DNA from: Amphiura filiformis
Lineage: Eukaryota; Echinodermata; Ophiuroidea; Amphilepidida; Amphiuridae
Direction: 5' to 3'
Assembly (NCBI RefSeq): GCF_039555335.1
Contig: NC_092647.1
Coordinates: forward strand, 18,946,946-19,010,945
DNA: 64,000 nt
A program made the translations under genes and the position numbers. Below the pieces are notes generated by a model that was not told where the DNA came from, did no database searches, and was given only the letters and a program-made list of their open reading frames with translations. This document shows positions 23,440 to 34,981 of this stretch, piece by piece (the first letter of the stretch is position 1; every line of letters begins with the position of its first letter).

Positions 23440-25256
23440 CTAATCGCCATTTGTTTGTTTTTCCTTTAAATGGGATGCGCAGTCGCATGGCATTTCCATC
23501 GATCCTAGTTTGCGTTTGTCAAATATGAATCTTGCTGTACCCAGGTTTTCTGGTTTTTTTACCATTCTGTTTTGCCATTTAATACTTGAATAAATCTCAT
23601 CTTCTACTTCCTCAGCAATAACAATGGTTGGACCATCACTGTCAAAGTTGCATATGCACCTGTTTACTTAGTTTGGTTCTTGGCCTTTGCCTTTGGTGAT
23701 GAGATAGCAGATACTATTATGCACTTCAAAATATGAATCCCTATCTATACATTTATTGACAGAAACTTCTATCAATTCATTTGTGGTTGGTCTATACAGT
23801 GCAGCTTTGAAAACCACAATGTAGTTGCGGTTGACACCCACTTGATGATTAGGGCCTTCCACTTCGTCATCGCCGCTGAACAGCACAAGCCCATTCACAA
23901 CACTTGCATATCTTGGGGAAAGAAACAGGTTATCTACAGCAAGTTCCCATGTTTTGCTGGGTATATTATACCTTTCAATACTGTTCCGGTGGCTGTAATC
24001 ATCATAAGCTGAACCAATTACATATATATATTCATCCAATTGAAACATCATCGGGTAGAACAATACTTTAGGCATTGGGGGAAGTACATTCCATTCATTC
24101 TTCTCAGAATCGTACATGAAGAAATTGTTTTCAGAAACCCACTTTAGATGATTTTCTTCTTTTCACGATTATCACCATATTCAACAATGCTGCCACCTGC
24201 AGCAAATAGATGACCTTCATCACTGACAAATAATTCAGTACCACTTTGTGGTTTATCCAATTCCAAGTAAGCAATTTCATAAGGAATATCAGCAAATTTA
24301 GTAAGTTTATAACATGCTGAACTGGTACTGTATGCTACAGATAATAAAGAATCTGATTCATCGAATTCAACTACATTTAGGTGGGCTGCAATATTATTTC
24401 TAGCAAACAAATATGGATAGCTGTTGATTACTAGTGGTGAAGTAGTATCTTTGGTAATGCTCAACAGATGTACCTCCTCCACCATTTCTTTGCACTCTGG
24501 TATGGCTAGCAACTCTTCACCAAGGATCTCATGGAGCCTGTCAACTGGCACCAAACCAAGACGTATCTCCTCCAGGAGATCAACAGCATGGACCTTACGC
24601 TGTTCCCAATTATGCTTCAGCCACATCACTGCTCCTTGCAGAATCTGTTCCTCTGTTGTGGTGTCTGTCTCTATTTCTTCATCACTTAATATATCCATCA
24701 TGACACTTGCGGTGGAATTCTCAAGAAATACATTTGATTTAACACACTTCAGGAAGTTCTGAATAACATGGTTTCTGTACAGTTGTGTAACATCTGAAAT
24801 ATTGCTATGATTGCTAGTAATTGACCAGATCTCAAAACAGTCTTCCACTGTAAGCTTATCTTTGACATCTTTCAGGTACTCAGCACATAACTCTATAGCT
24901 TTGGTCAAAACCATGTAACAGGCCATTTTGAGAATACCTGTGACAGTTCTCACTGAGAGAGTGAATTGCCCTGTATAAGCAAAGTCTAAGATTTGGGCAA
25001 AGCTTTCTTCAGTTCCAGGAACAGTTATCTCACTCATTGTACTTTCTTGAAACCCTGATGTGAACATTCCTTGGAAGTAGTCACTTGCACAGCTTAGAAC
25101 TGCTTTGTGAGCAGGAAATCTTTGATCTCCAACAATGATAGTGACATCACAGAAGGCAGCCTGATGCCTTAACTGGTTAAGTCCTGAGGAGAGATGAGAC
25201 AAGTGGGATGGGTCTCCCATTTGTTTTACACACTGGTCTTGTTCCATTCTTGCCAT
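23440..25256 (-). pseudogene. BTB-BACK-kelch gene 4, one frameshift and one stop
   Basis: Open from the MARMEQDQ start at 25256 to 24144 (370 aa: BTB, BACK, first blade), then shifted, with the kelch part continuing at 24117-23668. The shift is between NREKKKII and the expected WVSENNFF block near 24145. At about 23668-23670 a TAA stands where paralogues have a Gln or equivalent codon in the PDQVNRCIC block. Reading through it gives VNRCICNFDSDGPTIVIAEE and the C-terminal CDCASHLK block, ending at TAG 23440-23442. A minus-strand AATAAA at 23395-23400 is a possible polyadenylation signal. Either the gene is decayed or, if both lesions are errors, it is intact. Confidence 0.85.
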
Positions 25257-25450
25257 ATCTTATCATCAAGAAGAACACATGCAAGATGTTATGAAATCAC
25301 AGCGAACTGGTGAGACTTAACATGAAAATCTACATTGATTCACTTCACTGTTCCAAGAGAGAAATGTAGTTACCTTGTCAAGAAAACGCGTCAGAATTGG
25401 GCTAGATGACCGGCTGCACTTCGGTCTGTTCATACATGATTGTTAAAAGT

Positions 25451-25601
25451 CAGGTGGGACATGAAGTTTATTGGTTTCCTGAGCTTACTTGTACAATTGG
25501 TCCAATTGTTGTTTAAAATTGTCCACATAGAGTTACTTGGCCAATGTTGAATTGTCATCTGATTTGTGGTCGCTTGTTGTTACGTGTGCTGATTATGGTA
25601 C
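25451..25601 (-). pseudogene. SDHAF3 last-exon relic upstream of kelch gene 4
   Basis: Minus strand: AATTATGCAG|GTACCATAATC at the upstream edge and CCCACCTGAC at the downstream edge, matching the stop-codon context of the intact SDHAF3 exon. TTTTAAACAACAATTGGACC in the middle resembles the SDFKQEQLDQ coding stretch. The frame is broken. The donor candidate GACAAG|GTAACT lies at about 25370-25382. Confidence 0.6.
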
Positions 25602-27340
25602 CTGCATAATTGAGAAAATGAAGATTCAGGAATGACCCTTTAATAGTCATGTAGTGGTTTCAAACTGTAATAGTGAAGTGTAACCATGTCGACATGAAAT
25701 TATCAAGATTTCTTGAGTGCATGACATATGCCAGGCTTTTATAACCCTTAGTGTTATCTGTTTCAGCTAGAGTGACACTTTGTGCATCGTCCTGGTTAGT
25801 ATGTTGATCAGACAGAGACACATGTGTTGATTTGAAAGCCATATTGTAACATTTGTTAATCAGGATACCCTCAATATTTTTCACAATTTAACAAAAGCTT
25901 AGTTCCCGATAGATGCACACAGATCTGTGGTGCATGGAAATTGGTTATTTGCGTAATAAATACAATATCAAATCCTTTTCTGGTGTGTTTGTGCATAAAT
26001 GATATGTCATGTCCTGTGTGAAAGATTAAGGTCATGTCTTCCATAGGGGGTGTATGGATTTCAACTGGAATAGCCCATTTGACACATTGGGCCTTTTCAA
26101 GTTTCTGGTTTTAGTTTTGGTCGCATTATTTCTCATTTGTTGTGGCCAAGATATTGCAATCAATATTTCCTTTTAGTTTCTTATGGTAAATCATCTGAGC
26201 TCAAATATTCACAGCTGAAAGCCATGGAGAGCTGAGTGAACAAAAAGATGTTTCAAAATATTGTAGTCTAGTATCATTGACCAGCAGGACCTAAGGTAGT
26301 TACATTTGCTAGTCCGTGTGTATATTGTTTTAATTACAGCTGGGCTTAATATTGCCCTGCAAATAATGTACACATTGACATATTATTTTAGTGGTAATGT
26401 GAAATATATGTGTTTATATAACTCGTACAAAGATTCTTATCATTTGATTGGTCAATTACTATTGATTATTCTTGCTATTTATAGAAAAAGACTATTGCAC
26501 TCCGCGCCCTGTGCAATAGTCCTTTTTCCATTGCACTCACACGCAGCTACCATGGTAACGCTGATAGACGTGTGCATATATTGCGCACGGAGACTACACT
26601 GACTCGCCAATTATAGGTATGGGTGTCGCTTCTAAAATAAATACAGTAATATTTTTTTAATTTATTTTGTTTTTCTGGTGATTTATAAAATTAAGTGGAA
26701 GAAAAAGAATTTTTATATGAGTTATCAAATAATGAATGGTTTTATTTGTTCAATGGAAAGAATATTTTCATTGGGTGAAATATGAACTGTTCCATTCAAC
26801 TTGGCTTGGAACAGTCCATATTTCACTTCATGAAAATATTCTTACTATTGTACTCATTTACATTCAATATTTGTAAACCAATCTTTGCTAAGTTAATCAC
26901 TTCTCTAATCTATCCATATTTAATGATAGCACATCACTATACCTCCCTTCTACATTGAAATCTTGATGACCTATTATGTAGCCTAAGGGCCCTCTTTTGA
27001 GACTATTAGACCATGGTAGCCTTCTTAAGCTTCCTAGTATTGTTAGCACTATAAATCTCTTGATTTTCAGTTTATGAGCAATAAAGAATCCAAAACTGAA
27101 AATGTCCCAGTGTCATACCTTACATAAATTAGAAACCAGATATGTCAGTATTGTGATTTTTTCACCACTTGTGCTTTTTAAAAGTATACATTTTGATAGC
27201 ATTTAGATAAAAGAAAACAGATTCAAAGATCCCTTATTTTGACACCTGTCATGCATTTCTCACACGACTTTACGGTTTACAACTATGCTACCATCCATAT
27301 TCTTTAGCTTCTACATGTATACATTTCTGCAAATCTGTCA
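25602..27340. other. Intergenic between kelch genes 4 and 5
   Basis: No gene seen. It holds a hairpin at 26484-26528 (GAAAAAGACTATTGCAC and its complement around a GC-rich loop) and a palindromic MITE at 26753-26846. From about 27070 it becomes the 3' flank shared with gene 3. Confidence 0.5.
26753..26846. mobile_element. Palindromic mini-element, copy 1
   Basis: Arms AAGAATATTTTCAT(T/G)... and GTGAAATATG(A/G)ACTGTTCC with their complements. A second copy is at 38022-38131. Confidence 0.6.
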
Positions 27341-27447
27341 AATTTATTGTACAGAAATTCTTTTTTAAACAGACACCAACAAGATAACCTTACAATAACG
27401 TACATTTTGGTGTCCAGTTCAAAAATGATCTCAAGATACCACATAAT

Positions 27448-29247
27448 CTACTCCTTCATTGTTGACTTGTCCTTTACATGAGATGCACACTTGCATGGTA
27501 CTTTCATCATCCCAAGGTTGCGTTTGTCAAATGTAAACTCTTCTGAATTTACGTCTTCTTTCAGTTCTTGAATACTTCTATAAAGTTCATCAGTAACTTC
27601 CTCTGCAATGACTATTGTAGGACTATCGCTGTCAAAGTCACATGTACATCTGTGTACTTGGTCTCGTTCTTGGCCTATTCCTTCGGTGACGAAACAGTAG
27701 ACACTATTATGCACTGCAACATGTGAATTTCTACCTATATTTCTATCAACAGAAACTTCTAACAATTCATTTGTAGCTGGTCTATACAGTGCCACATTCC
27801 GTACCACAATTCCACCATCCCGACCTTGCTGATTGGGGCCCTCAACATACTGAGTCACCTGTGACCAATATATATTGTTTTGCACAACTGTAACATATAC
27901 TGGGTCAAGGTATAGGTCATCTTCAATAATTTTCCATGTTTTACTGGCTATACTATACCTTTCAATCATCTCCTTACTTGGCAAATCATCATATTCAACT
28001 GTACCAATTAGATATATATACTCATCAAATTGATACATGAAGGGGAATAGAAGGACTACAGGCATTGGAGGAAGAACAATCCATTCATTCTTCTCAGAAT
28101 TGTATCTGAAGAAATTGTTCTCAGAAAGCCATTTTCGATAATTTGCTGCCTTTTCAGGTTCCTCGTCATCAAAGTACACAATATTATTACCACCTGCAGC
28201 ATATAAATGACCTGTATCAGAAACCATTATTCCAATACCACTTGGTGGCTCTTCTGATTCCAAATATGGAAATTTGTCAGGTATATCAGCAAATTTAGTC
28301 AGCTCATAACATGATGTATTAGTACTGCATTTTAGTTTTATAGAACTAGCTTCATAATCCATGTACAATTTAGCAGTAATAGTGTTTCTAGTTGCAAACA
28401 AATATTGATGACTCTGGTTTAATGGCGGTGAAGCAGTATTTTTGGTAACACTCAACTTGACAACCTCCTCCACCATTTCTTTACACTCTGGTATTCCTAT
28501 TATCTCATCACCAAGGATCTGTTTGAGTCTGTCAACTGGCACCAAACCAAGACGTATCTTCTTCAGGAGATCAACAGCATGGACTTTACGCTGCTCCCAA
28601 TTATGCTTCAGCCACATCACAGTTCCTTGCAGAATCAGTTCCTCTGTCGACATATCTGTCTCTATTTCTTCATCACTTAAGATCTCAATAATGACACTTG
28701 CAGAGGAATTCTCAAGAAATACCTTTGATTTAACACACTTCAGAAAGTTCTGAATAACATGGCTTCGATACATTTGTGCAATTTCTGACAGACTGGTGTG
28801 ATTCCTTGCAATTGACCATATCTCATAACAGTCTTCAATAGTGAACTTATGTTTGACGCCTCTTAGATACTTGGCACATAATTCCACTGCTTCAGTGAAC
28901 ACCATGTAACAGGCCATTTTGAGAATATCCACAACATTTCTTAATGAGAGAGTAAAGTATCCTGTATAAGCAAAGTCCAAGATTTTTGCAAAGCTTTCTT
29001 CAGTTCCAGGAACAGTTATTTCACTCATTGTACTCTCTTGAAACCCTGATGTGAACATTCCTTGAAAGTAGTCACTTGCACAGCTTAAAACTGCTTTATG
29101 AGCAGGAAATCTTTGATCTCCAACAATGATGGTGACATCACAGAAGGCAGCCTGATGCCTTAACTGGTTAAGTCCTGAGGAGAGATGAGACAAGTGGGAT
29201 GGGTCTCCCATTTGCTTTACACACTGGTCTTGTTCCATTCTTGCCAT
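27448..29247 (-). CDS. BTB-BACK-kelch protein, gene 5 (599 aa)
   Basis: Intact member of the array. BTB is at about residues 26-134 (AAFCDVTIIVGDQRF, YFQGMFTSGF, FAYTGYFTLS). BACK is at about 139-250 with the shared DEEIETD acidic segment and MWLKHNWEQRK. Kelch-type blades run from about residue 350 (HLYAAGG; FFRYNSEKNEWIVLPPMP; IERYSIASKTWKI), and the protein ends FDKRNLGMMKVPCKC. Predicted CUL3 adaptor, substrate unknown. Its flanks on both sides match gene 3, which is broken, so gene 5 may be the surviving copy of that pair. A polyadenylation-like AATAAA sits at 27343-27348 on the minus strand. Confidence 0.93.
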   Translation of the reverse strand: MARMEQDQCVKQMGDPSHLSHLSSGLNQLRHQAAFCDVTIIVGDQRFPAHKAVLSCASDYFQGMFTSGFQESTMSEITVPGTEESFAKILDFAYTGYFTLSLRNVVDILKMACYMVFTEAVELCAKYLRGVKHKFTIEDCYEIWSIARNHTSLSEIAQMYRSHVIQNFLKCVKSKVFLENSSASVIIEILSDEEIETDMSTEELILQGTVMWLKHNWEQRKVHAVDLLKKIRLGLVPVDRLKQILGDEIIGIPECKEMVEEVVKLSVTKNTASPPLNQSHQYLFATRNTITAKLYMDYEASSIKLKCSTNTSCYELTKFADIPDKFPYLESEEPPSGIGIMVSDTGHLYAAGGNNIVYFDDEEPEKAANYRKWLSENNFFRYNSEKNEWIVLPPMPVVLLFPFMYQFDEYIYLIGTVEYDDLPSKEMIERYSIASKTWKIIEDDLYLDPVYVTVVQNNIYWSQVTQYVEGPNQQGRDGGIVVRNVALYRPATNELLEVSVDRNIGRNSHVAVHNSVYCFVTEGIGQERDQVHRCTCDFDSDSPTIVIAEEVTDELYRSIQELKEDVNSEEFTFDKRNLGMMKVPCKCASHVKDKSTMKE

Positions 29248-29387
29248 CTTATCATCAACAAGAACACATGCAAGATGTTATCACAACAAACTGGCAACAG
29301 ATAACATGCAGCAAAGTCACATCACGCACACAAGGACCAAGTTCACATGGATGTATAATTTGTCAAACATTGATGCGCTGTTCAATG

Positions 29388-29549
29388 CAGGCATGAGACT
29401 GCACTTTCCTAAAAAAACTGAAAAAACTGAAAATGCGCGTGAAATTGGGCAAAAAGTACCAAAAACAGGCTGAAATTAAATAAAGTTGCGGAAATTTTGA
29501 CTATAAAAAAAACTGAATTCAGTTTTTAAACTGAAAATTCTCATGCCTG
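29388..29549. mobile_element. 162-bp non-autonomous DNA transposon, 6-bp target duplication
   Basis: Inverted ends CAGGCATGAGA, flanked by TCAATG on both sides. The paralogous sequence upstream of gene 3 (about 15231-15250) has one uninterrupted TCAATG, so this is a clean insertion after the gene 3/gene 5 duplication. A related hairpin with the same TCTCATGCCTG end occurs at about 42204-42238 and 46074-46105. Confidence 0.85.
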
Positions 29550-29621
29550 TCAATGACAGAGAAACTTAGTTACCTTGACAAGACACAACACATCTGATGA
29601 CCTCATGCAGATTTGCTCCAA

Positions 29622-29745
29622 GATGGCAAAGAAAGTTGCTTGGTTTCTTGAGCTTACTTGTAAGTTAGAGTTGGTCAATCCTGAATTGTCCTATGATCTT
29701 TGGTTGGTCTTGGTTGTTGTCATAAAGCCACTTGAGTTATGATAT
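29622..29745 (-). pseudogene. SDHAF3 last-exon relic upstream of kelch gene 5
   Basis: Minus strand: CCCCACATTTATACAG|ATATCATAACTCAAG at the acceptor side. The relic is nearly identical to that of gene 3. The donor candidate CTTGTCAAG|GTAACT follows at about 29570-29583, downstream of a 162-bp mobile insertion that lies within the presumed intron. Confidence 0.55.
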
Positions 29746-30237
29746 CTGTATAAATGTGGGGAAATAGAAGAAAAAGAATGATTTTCAAGATTGATTTCTC
29801 TGCAAAGAAAATTAGATTCTAGAAATGTATGCACCCATTGAAACCATCAATATATTTCTTATGCAAAATTACACCAATGAAGAACATGATTACACACCTC
29901 TGTCACAGCAGTTGATATTGAATTAAGAATTTTCTCTCTCTTAAAGGCCCATTCAGTGATTTGCTCATCTGGACGATTGTAAAAATCATCAAAATGTTGG
30001 TACCTTTGTCATTGTCATAGATGTGCTAACATAGCCTGCTAGTGGTCCAGCCACTAATATAAATTAGCTACATGTATTTGAATGGGGCTTCAACTTCGTT
30101 CATGCTGCGGTTTTTTTGTTTTTTTGCCAAATTTTGATTTCAAAAATACCAAATGACAATTTGAATGACTGATCCTTCACTTTTAAACAATTTATATAAA
30201 ATTATAATTATTTTTTGACACTCTTGCTGGGATCACT

Positions 30238-30816
30238 GATGGGACTTTAAGGGCTCTGTAACCCACCTTTGCACAATTTGTTTTGAGACATGAGATACAC
30301 CAAATTGGATTCTGAATATGATGAATGTTCTTCTGATATCAAATAATTTTTTTAAATTTGCAAATTGTATGATATTTACAAAAAGTTTACATTTTTGACA
30401 TCATAGTCCTCAAAGTAAACCTTACAATCTAATGTGTACTTAAAGTGTACGTAGCTGCGATGAAAACCCGACTACATGTATTATATGAAAAGTTGGACCT
30501 TTTGTATTGAAGATACAGGTACATGAAATTTCCCAAAAGACTGAAATTTTTTAGGTCTTTTGGGAAACTTCATGTACATGTATGTACCTTCAATACAAAA
30601 GGTCAACATTTTCATGATAATCGGCTTTTTAACTGAGTACATGTAGATAGGATTATATTATAAAGTCTACCTAGTTTACTTTGAGGACTTTTAAATGTTT
30701 ATTTTTAATATATCAAGGGGACATTCCCAGTACTCAGAATGCAATTTGCTGTGTGTGATGTGCTCTCGGGTCCCACAAAAATATTGTGGAAAGGTGGGTG
30801 ACCGAGTCCTTATTTT
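30238..30816. repeat. Foldback family F1, full copy
   Basis: Long inverted repeat: outer ends GACTTTAAGGGCTCTGTAACCC and the complement near GGTGGGTGACCGAGTCC; inner arms GACCTTTTGTATTGAAG and TTTCCCAAAAGACT. This is the uninterrupted counterpart of the 15908-19851 copy. Confidence 0.7.
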
Positions 30817-31237
30817 TACATGATTTGTTGGGAGTGGCCTTCTGTTCCTGTTTCTGTTATGTGAATTTCAAATGGGTTACCTCAATGGGTGACTCTGTTT
30901 GAAATTTACAACTCCTGTGTGGACGATTAAGGCCATGTCTCCATGGTTAGTTTGTTATTCCGAAAGGTTTTTACTTCAAAGGTTCAATACTCTGAAGGTT
31001 TGTTATTCTGAAGGGTCAATACTCCGAAGGGTCATTACTCTGAATTTAGAATAAGGCTCGCTATTCCAAAGGTTCATTACTCTGAAATTTTGGCAGGGAT
31101 CGTTATTCCAAAGAACCGTTCCAAAATTCGGAGTAATGGCCCTTCGGAGTAACACCTAACAAGCCTTCACAGTATTGACATTTGGAGTGAAAGACTTTTG
31201 AAATGAGCTTTATTTTAAATTCCGAGTAATGACCCTT

Positions 31238-31410
31238 CAGGGTTCGAATTCGTTTAAAATTTTACACAGCAGTTTTTGGCTAATTCATCTTAATCAGGAT
31301 ACTTCCATACTAAAGCACTATAAAAAGTGCTACACAAATGTAAAATTTGGTAGCAGTTACTTCAAAATAAGGAGCAAACTACTATACGATACAGCCAAAT
31401 TCGAACCCTG
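31238..31410. mobile_element. 173-bp hAT-like non-autonomous insertion
   Basis: Inverted ends CAGGGTTCGAATT. The paralogous flank of gene 3 near 20300 lacks it (ATGACCCTTCGCATAAC). The CAGGG ends suggest hAT, but I see no clean 8-bp target duplication, so the superfamily is uncertain. Confidence 0.65.
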
Positions 31411-31483
31411 ATAACATACCTCCGGTATAACAAACTTTCAGAATAACAGTCAATCGGTATAACGACTTGCCCCTATAGCCATC

Positions 31484-31910
31484 TTCCATAGAGGAGTGAC
31501 AGATTTCAAATAAAATTATAAACTTACAAAATAAGAACACATTTTTAGATCTCATGTTTTTTCCCCTAAATTAGGCAATATGCAAAGTTTATATCTACAG
31601 AAACATACAAAATATGTTGTTTTTAGAGAAAGAGAGAGCTACCAACCTTAAAAAATTATTTTCAATATCAAGCCGTTTTTGGGTTATACTAAAATGTCTT
31701 AGGGGGGACTTACTTTTTTGGAACCGTTTATCTTCCATAGGGGTGACAGATTTCAAATGAAATTATAAACTTACAAAATAAGAACACATTTTTGGATCTC
31801 ATGTTTGTTTCTAAATTAGTCAATATGCTAAGTTTATTTCTACAGACACATAAAAATTACATTGTTTTTAGAGAAAAAGAGAGCTACGAACCTTAACAAA
31901 TACTTTTCAA
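31484..31910. repeat. Direct duplication, about 245 bp unit
   Basis: ATCTTCCATAG..G.GTGACAGATTTCAAAT and the following 160 bp occur at 31484 and again at 31730, and also at about 20388-20555. Non-coding. Confidence 0.6.
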
Positions 31911-32850
31911 TATGCTCAAACTTAAATCCGCATTTTACATACAAAATAAGATTTTGCACACTAACATGTACAAAAATATTTGGTCAGAATTCTTCAGTAA
32001 AATCTGTACAAACTGTATATCACCAGTACTATACATGTACTGTTGGTATATTTAGTTTTCAGACACAGGTGTACAATGTATGTGCCAGGCACCAAATGTG
32101 TGCGTTTTCACCTACGAACGAGGACACCCACTTGACATTTCACTTATAAACTACAGACACACAAAAAAAACGAGGACGTCCTCATTTTTTTAACGCTTGC
32201 AGAGGGCGCTATACAGCTCAAAATTGCATAGGGGGGTAGGTCCCCCAATGCCGGTAATGTGTCGAGGTCCTCGGTTAGTCGATTAATTGTCAGGTTTTCA
32301 CACGAATGTCCACGATTAGAATGCAAAAAGTCAAATGTATAAGGTCCTCGGTTGTACAGTGAAAAGCTAGGTGTCCTTGTTTGGTGGTGTAAACAGTAGG
32401 GGTGTGTGTATGTTGTGACTACACACTTTGCAGAAGCTCTGACCTTAGCCATAAACCTGTGGACACACAAATGACAATACACATATTGTGTCCGCAAATT
32501 AAATATAGGAATAGTAGTTGGCAGAACTGTAGGTTAGAGGTGTGCATTTACTGTTTTCATTGCATTTGGTGATGTTCATGAACTGACTAGATGGGTAATG
32601 ATCCAAACTATATATTCACACAAAATATGCTGGACCTTTTGTATCAAATGCAATAAAAAAAACATGCAATGACACAACCCTATGCACACCCCTACGCAGC
32701 ATCTATGAGATTCTGACCTACAACTATGCTCCTGGAGCATAACTACATACATAACCTCATATAAAGGCAGCAATTCATTACATCACAATGACACACCCCT
32801 GGTATACAACATACATGAGGCTTTGACTTGTACACAACTATGCTCTATAG
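31911..32850. other. Intergenic, no gene recognised
   Basis: Contains loosely inverted phrases (ACGAGGACACCCA near 32127 and AGGTGTCCTTG near 32378) that suggest an old palindromic repeat. Open frames here are short and lack family features. Confidence 0.35.
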
Positions 32851-32857
32851 ACCGGCA

Positions 32858-32974
32858 CACATCCCAACTTGAAAAAAAAAACACACAAGGGAATGTGCCG
32901 TCATGGGATTCGAACCCACAACCTTCCGATCACTAGACGGACGCTCTAACCATTAGGCTACCAGCTCCCACTGA
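32858..32974 (-). repeat. tRNA-derived SINE, copy A
   Basis: Minus strand: a tRNA-like head GGTAGCCTAATGGTTAGAGC (A-box) with B-box GGGTTCGAATCCC, then a tail GGCACATTCCCTTG, a T-run and CAAGTTGGG. The anticodon-loop region CTAGTGA would correspond to a threonine-type head. Confidence 0.7.
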
Positions 32975-32992
32975 TAAACTAGATGGTGGTTA

Positions 32993-33044
32993 ATGCCGGC
33001 ACATTCCCTTGCTTTTTTTTTCAAGTTGGGTTGTGTGCCTACTT
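32993..33044 (+). repeat. SINE tail fragment
   Basis: CCGGCACATTCCCTTGC, a T-run and CAAGTTGGGTTGTGTGCC, the tail of the same SINE without the tRNA-like head. Confidence 0.55.
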
Positions 33045-33177
33045 TACTTGTATTATGCTGGGAAAACGATTAAGCATCAGAAATGATCTCCTGTACTTGC
33101 GTAGTTGCGTAATATTAGTTTGTGTGTATTGTATACCCCGACTGCTCACATTAGACACATGCAGTTTTAACCATGGG

Positions 33178-33300
33178 TCGAGCTGGTAGCCTAATGGATA
33201 GAGCGTCTGCGTCTGTCTAGTGATCGGAAGGTCGGGGGTTTCAAATCCCATGCCGGCACATTCCCATGCTATTTTTTTTTCCAATTTGGGTTGTGTGCTG
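33178..33300 (+). repeat. tRNA-derived SINE, copy B
   Basis: Plus-strand copy of the SINE: GAGCTGGTAGCCTAATGGAT (A-box region), a B-box disturbed by an extra T (GGGGGTTTCAAATCC), then CCGGCACATTCCCATG, a T-run and TTGGGTTGTGTGC. Confidence 0.68.
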
Positions 33301-33540
33301 GATGGGATTTATGTTTATTAAATTTGTTAGATTGACTGCACTATTAGGACCCTGATTACTCTGCATGTATTACTCTAGTTGTCTCATCATGTGTGCATGT
33401 GCATCTATGATCAAAAATATCTGGCATATTTAGATCAGCTTCTGTCACCAATGAGTGACATATTTTACTTTCTTTCTTTAGTCTTTCTTTACTCTTGATG
33501 CATATGGCTCTTTCAATACATACGACAAAATAAGTATATG

Positions 33541-33796
33541 TGATGCGATCAAGCAATATCAGTCAGAACTCGGAAATATTAAATTTTCAGTTTCTTATAA
33601 GATAGTAAAAAGCATTAAAACAAAGCTGCATTTCGCAGAAGACCCCATTGAAATTGAACTACCAGTTCCAAAGATATGAGCAACTAAAGAGTTTCCAAAA
33701 CAACAGAAAACAGAAGGAAATATTTCCTTACTGTAGTTTGGCTATATCTCAAAATCATTATTTCCGAGTTTGGACTGATTTTGCTTGATCGCATCA
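33541..33796. mobile_element. 256-bp MITE next to the mariner remnant
   Basis: Ends TGATGCGATCAAGC and its complement, continuing into CAGTC.GAACTCGGAAAT arms (about 40 bp, imperfect). It abuts the following TA-flanked element. Confidence 0.65.
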
Positions 33797-33798
33797 TA

Positions 33799-34735
33799 AA
33801 CTCCTCAAAAAAAGTTTGGAAACTTTCAAAAACGGTTGTATATCAGAAAATTTTGAAATCTATCTCCATATTGTTTCATACCAGCGAAAACATTGTTCTT
33901 TTCTGTCAACAATGATACCTCATTTGTGACGATAGCTTATTCCACGGCTGAGTAACTTGCTTTGAAAGACAGAGAGGTCTCAAAGAAAATGTGCGAAACT
34001 GACCATTATCTGCGCTCATCTTATTGATCTGAATGAATGAACGAGTAGTTTAATGCATGAATAAAAGAATGAATGAAAAGTTGTTTGCAGTACATCATTT
34101 TGAATGAAAAGTGCTAGGATGGGATTAGCAGTTCTACTACTTGTGGATTCGAACAGATCAACGCAAGTCAACCTATCTTGCTGGTCACTTCTTCATAGTG
34201 GTCATTTGCAAGAAATTTTTAAGCAAACATGGTTCGATTACCAGACCTGGATAAGGCTCGCTATTGGTCAGCTTGAGGCTGGCTGGCATACCTCAGAATC
34301 ACGGCAACATTTGGATTTTCCTGCAGTATGATCTCCAAGCTAAAAGCCCGGGGCTAAAAGTCAAGTTTCGTCAGACCGGAGATGTCAAAGACAGACCCAT
34401 AAGTGGCCATCCAAGAAAAACAACGGCTGCAGAAGACCGGTGCGTGAGACTGACAGTACAAGAACCGTTTTTAATGAAACAGTGTGGCATTCCTTATTCA
34501 TGTTTACTGATGCAAATGGCGCAGACAATGACAGATTTGGCACATTTTGTTTGAGACCTCCTTGTCTTTCAAAGACAGTTACTCACCAATAAAATAAGTT
34601 ATGGTCACAAATTTGGTGTCATTTTTGACAGGAAAGAACAACGCTTGTATCGATATGATTTAATATGGAAATAGATTTCACTTTTTTCTGATATAAAGCC
34701 GTTTTGGTAAGTTTCCAAACTTTTTTTGAGGACTT
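33799..34735 (+). mobile_element. Tc1/mariner-like element, degenerate
   Basis: Inverted ends AA(C/G)TCCTCAAAAAAAGTTTGG continuing to AAACTT, flanked by TA (33797-33798 and 34736-34737). It encloses a broken transposase N-terminal region. About 0.94 kb, shorter than an autonomous element. Confidence 0.75.
34104..34554 (+). pseudogene. Tc1-like transposase remnant
   Basis: In two frames. The clearest part is FRQTGDVKDRPISGHPRKTT followed by AAEDRCVRLTV, the paired-like helix-turn-helix linker typical of Tc1 transposases (R-x-T-G-x-x-x-D-R-P-x-S-G-x-P-R-K-T). The catalytic DDE part is missing. It lies within the TA-flanked element at 33799-34735. Confidence 0.72.
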
Positions 34736-34849
34736 TATATAGGCCTAATGAATACATTAATAGCAAAATATTTACAAATACTATGTGTACATGAAGGAAC
34801 ATGTTGGATAACAATCATATTACTGATAAAATAAATATGATTATGAACA

Positions 34850-34981
34850 AGGCTTTAAACAATATTTAGCAGGCTTTAAACAATAGCAGGCTTTAAACAA
34901 TAGCAGGCTTTAAACAATAGCAGGCTTTAAACAATAGCAGGCTTTAAACAATAGCAGGCTTTAAACAATAGCAGGCTTTAA
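34850..34981. repeat. 17-bp tandem repeat
   Basis: Unit GGCTTTAAACAATAGCA, about seven copies, the first with a short insertion. Confidence 0.88.
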
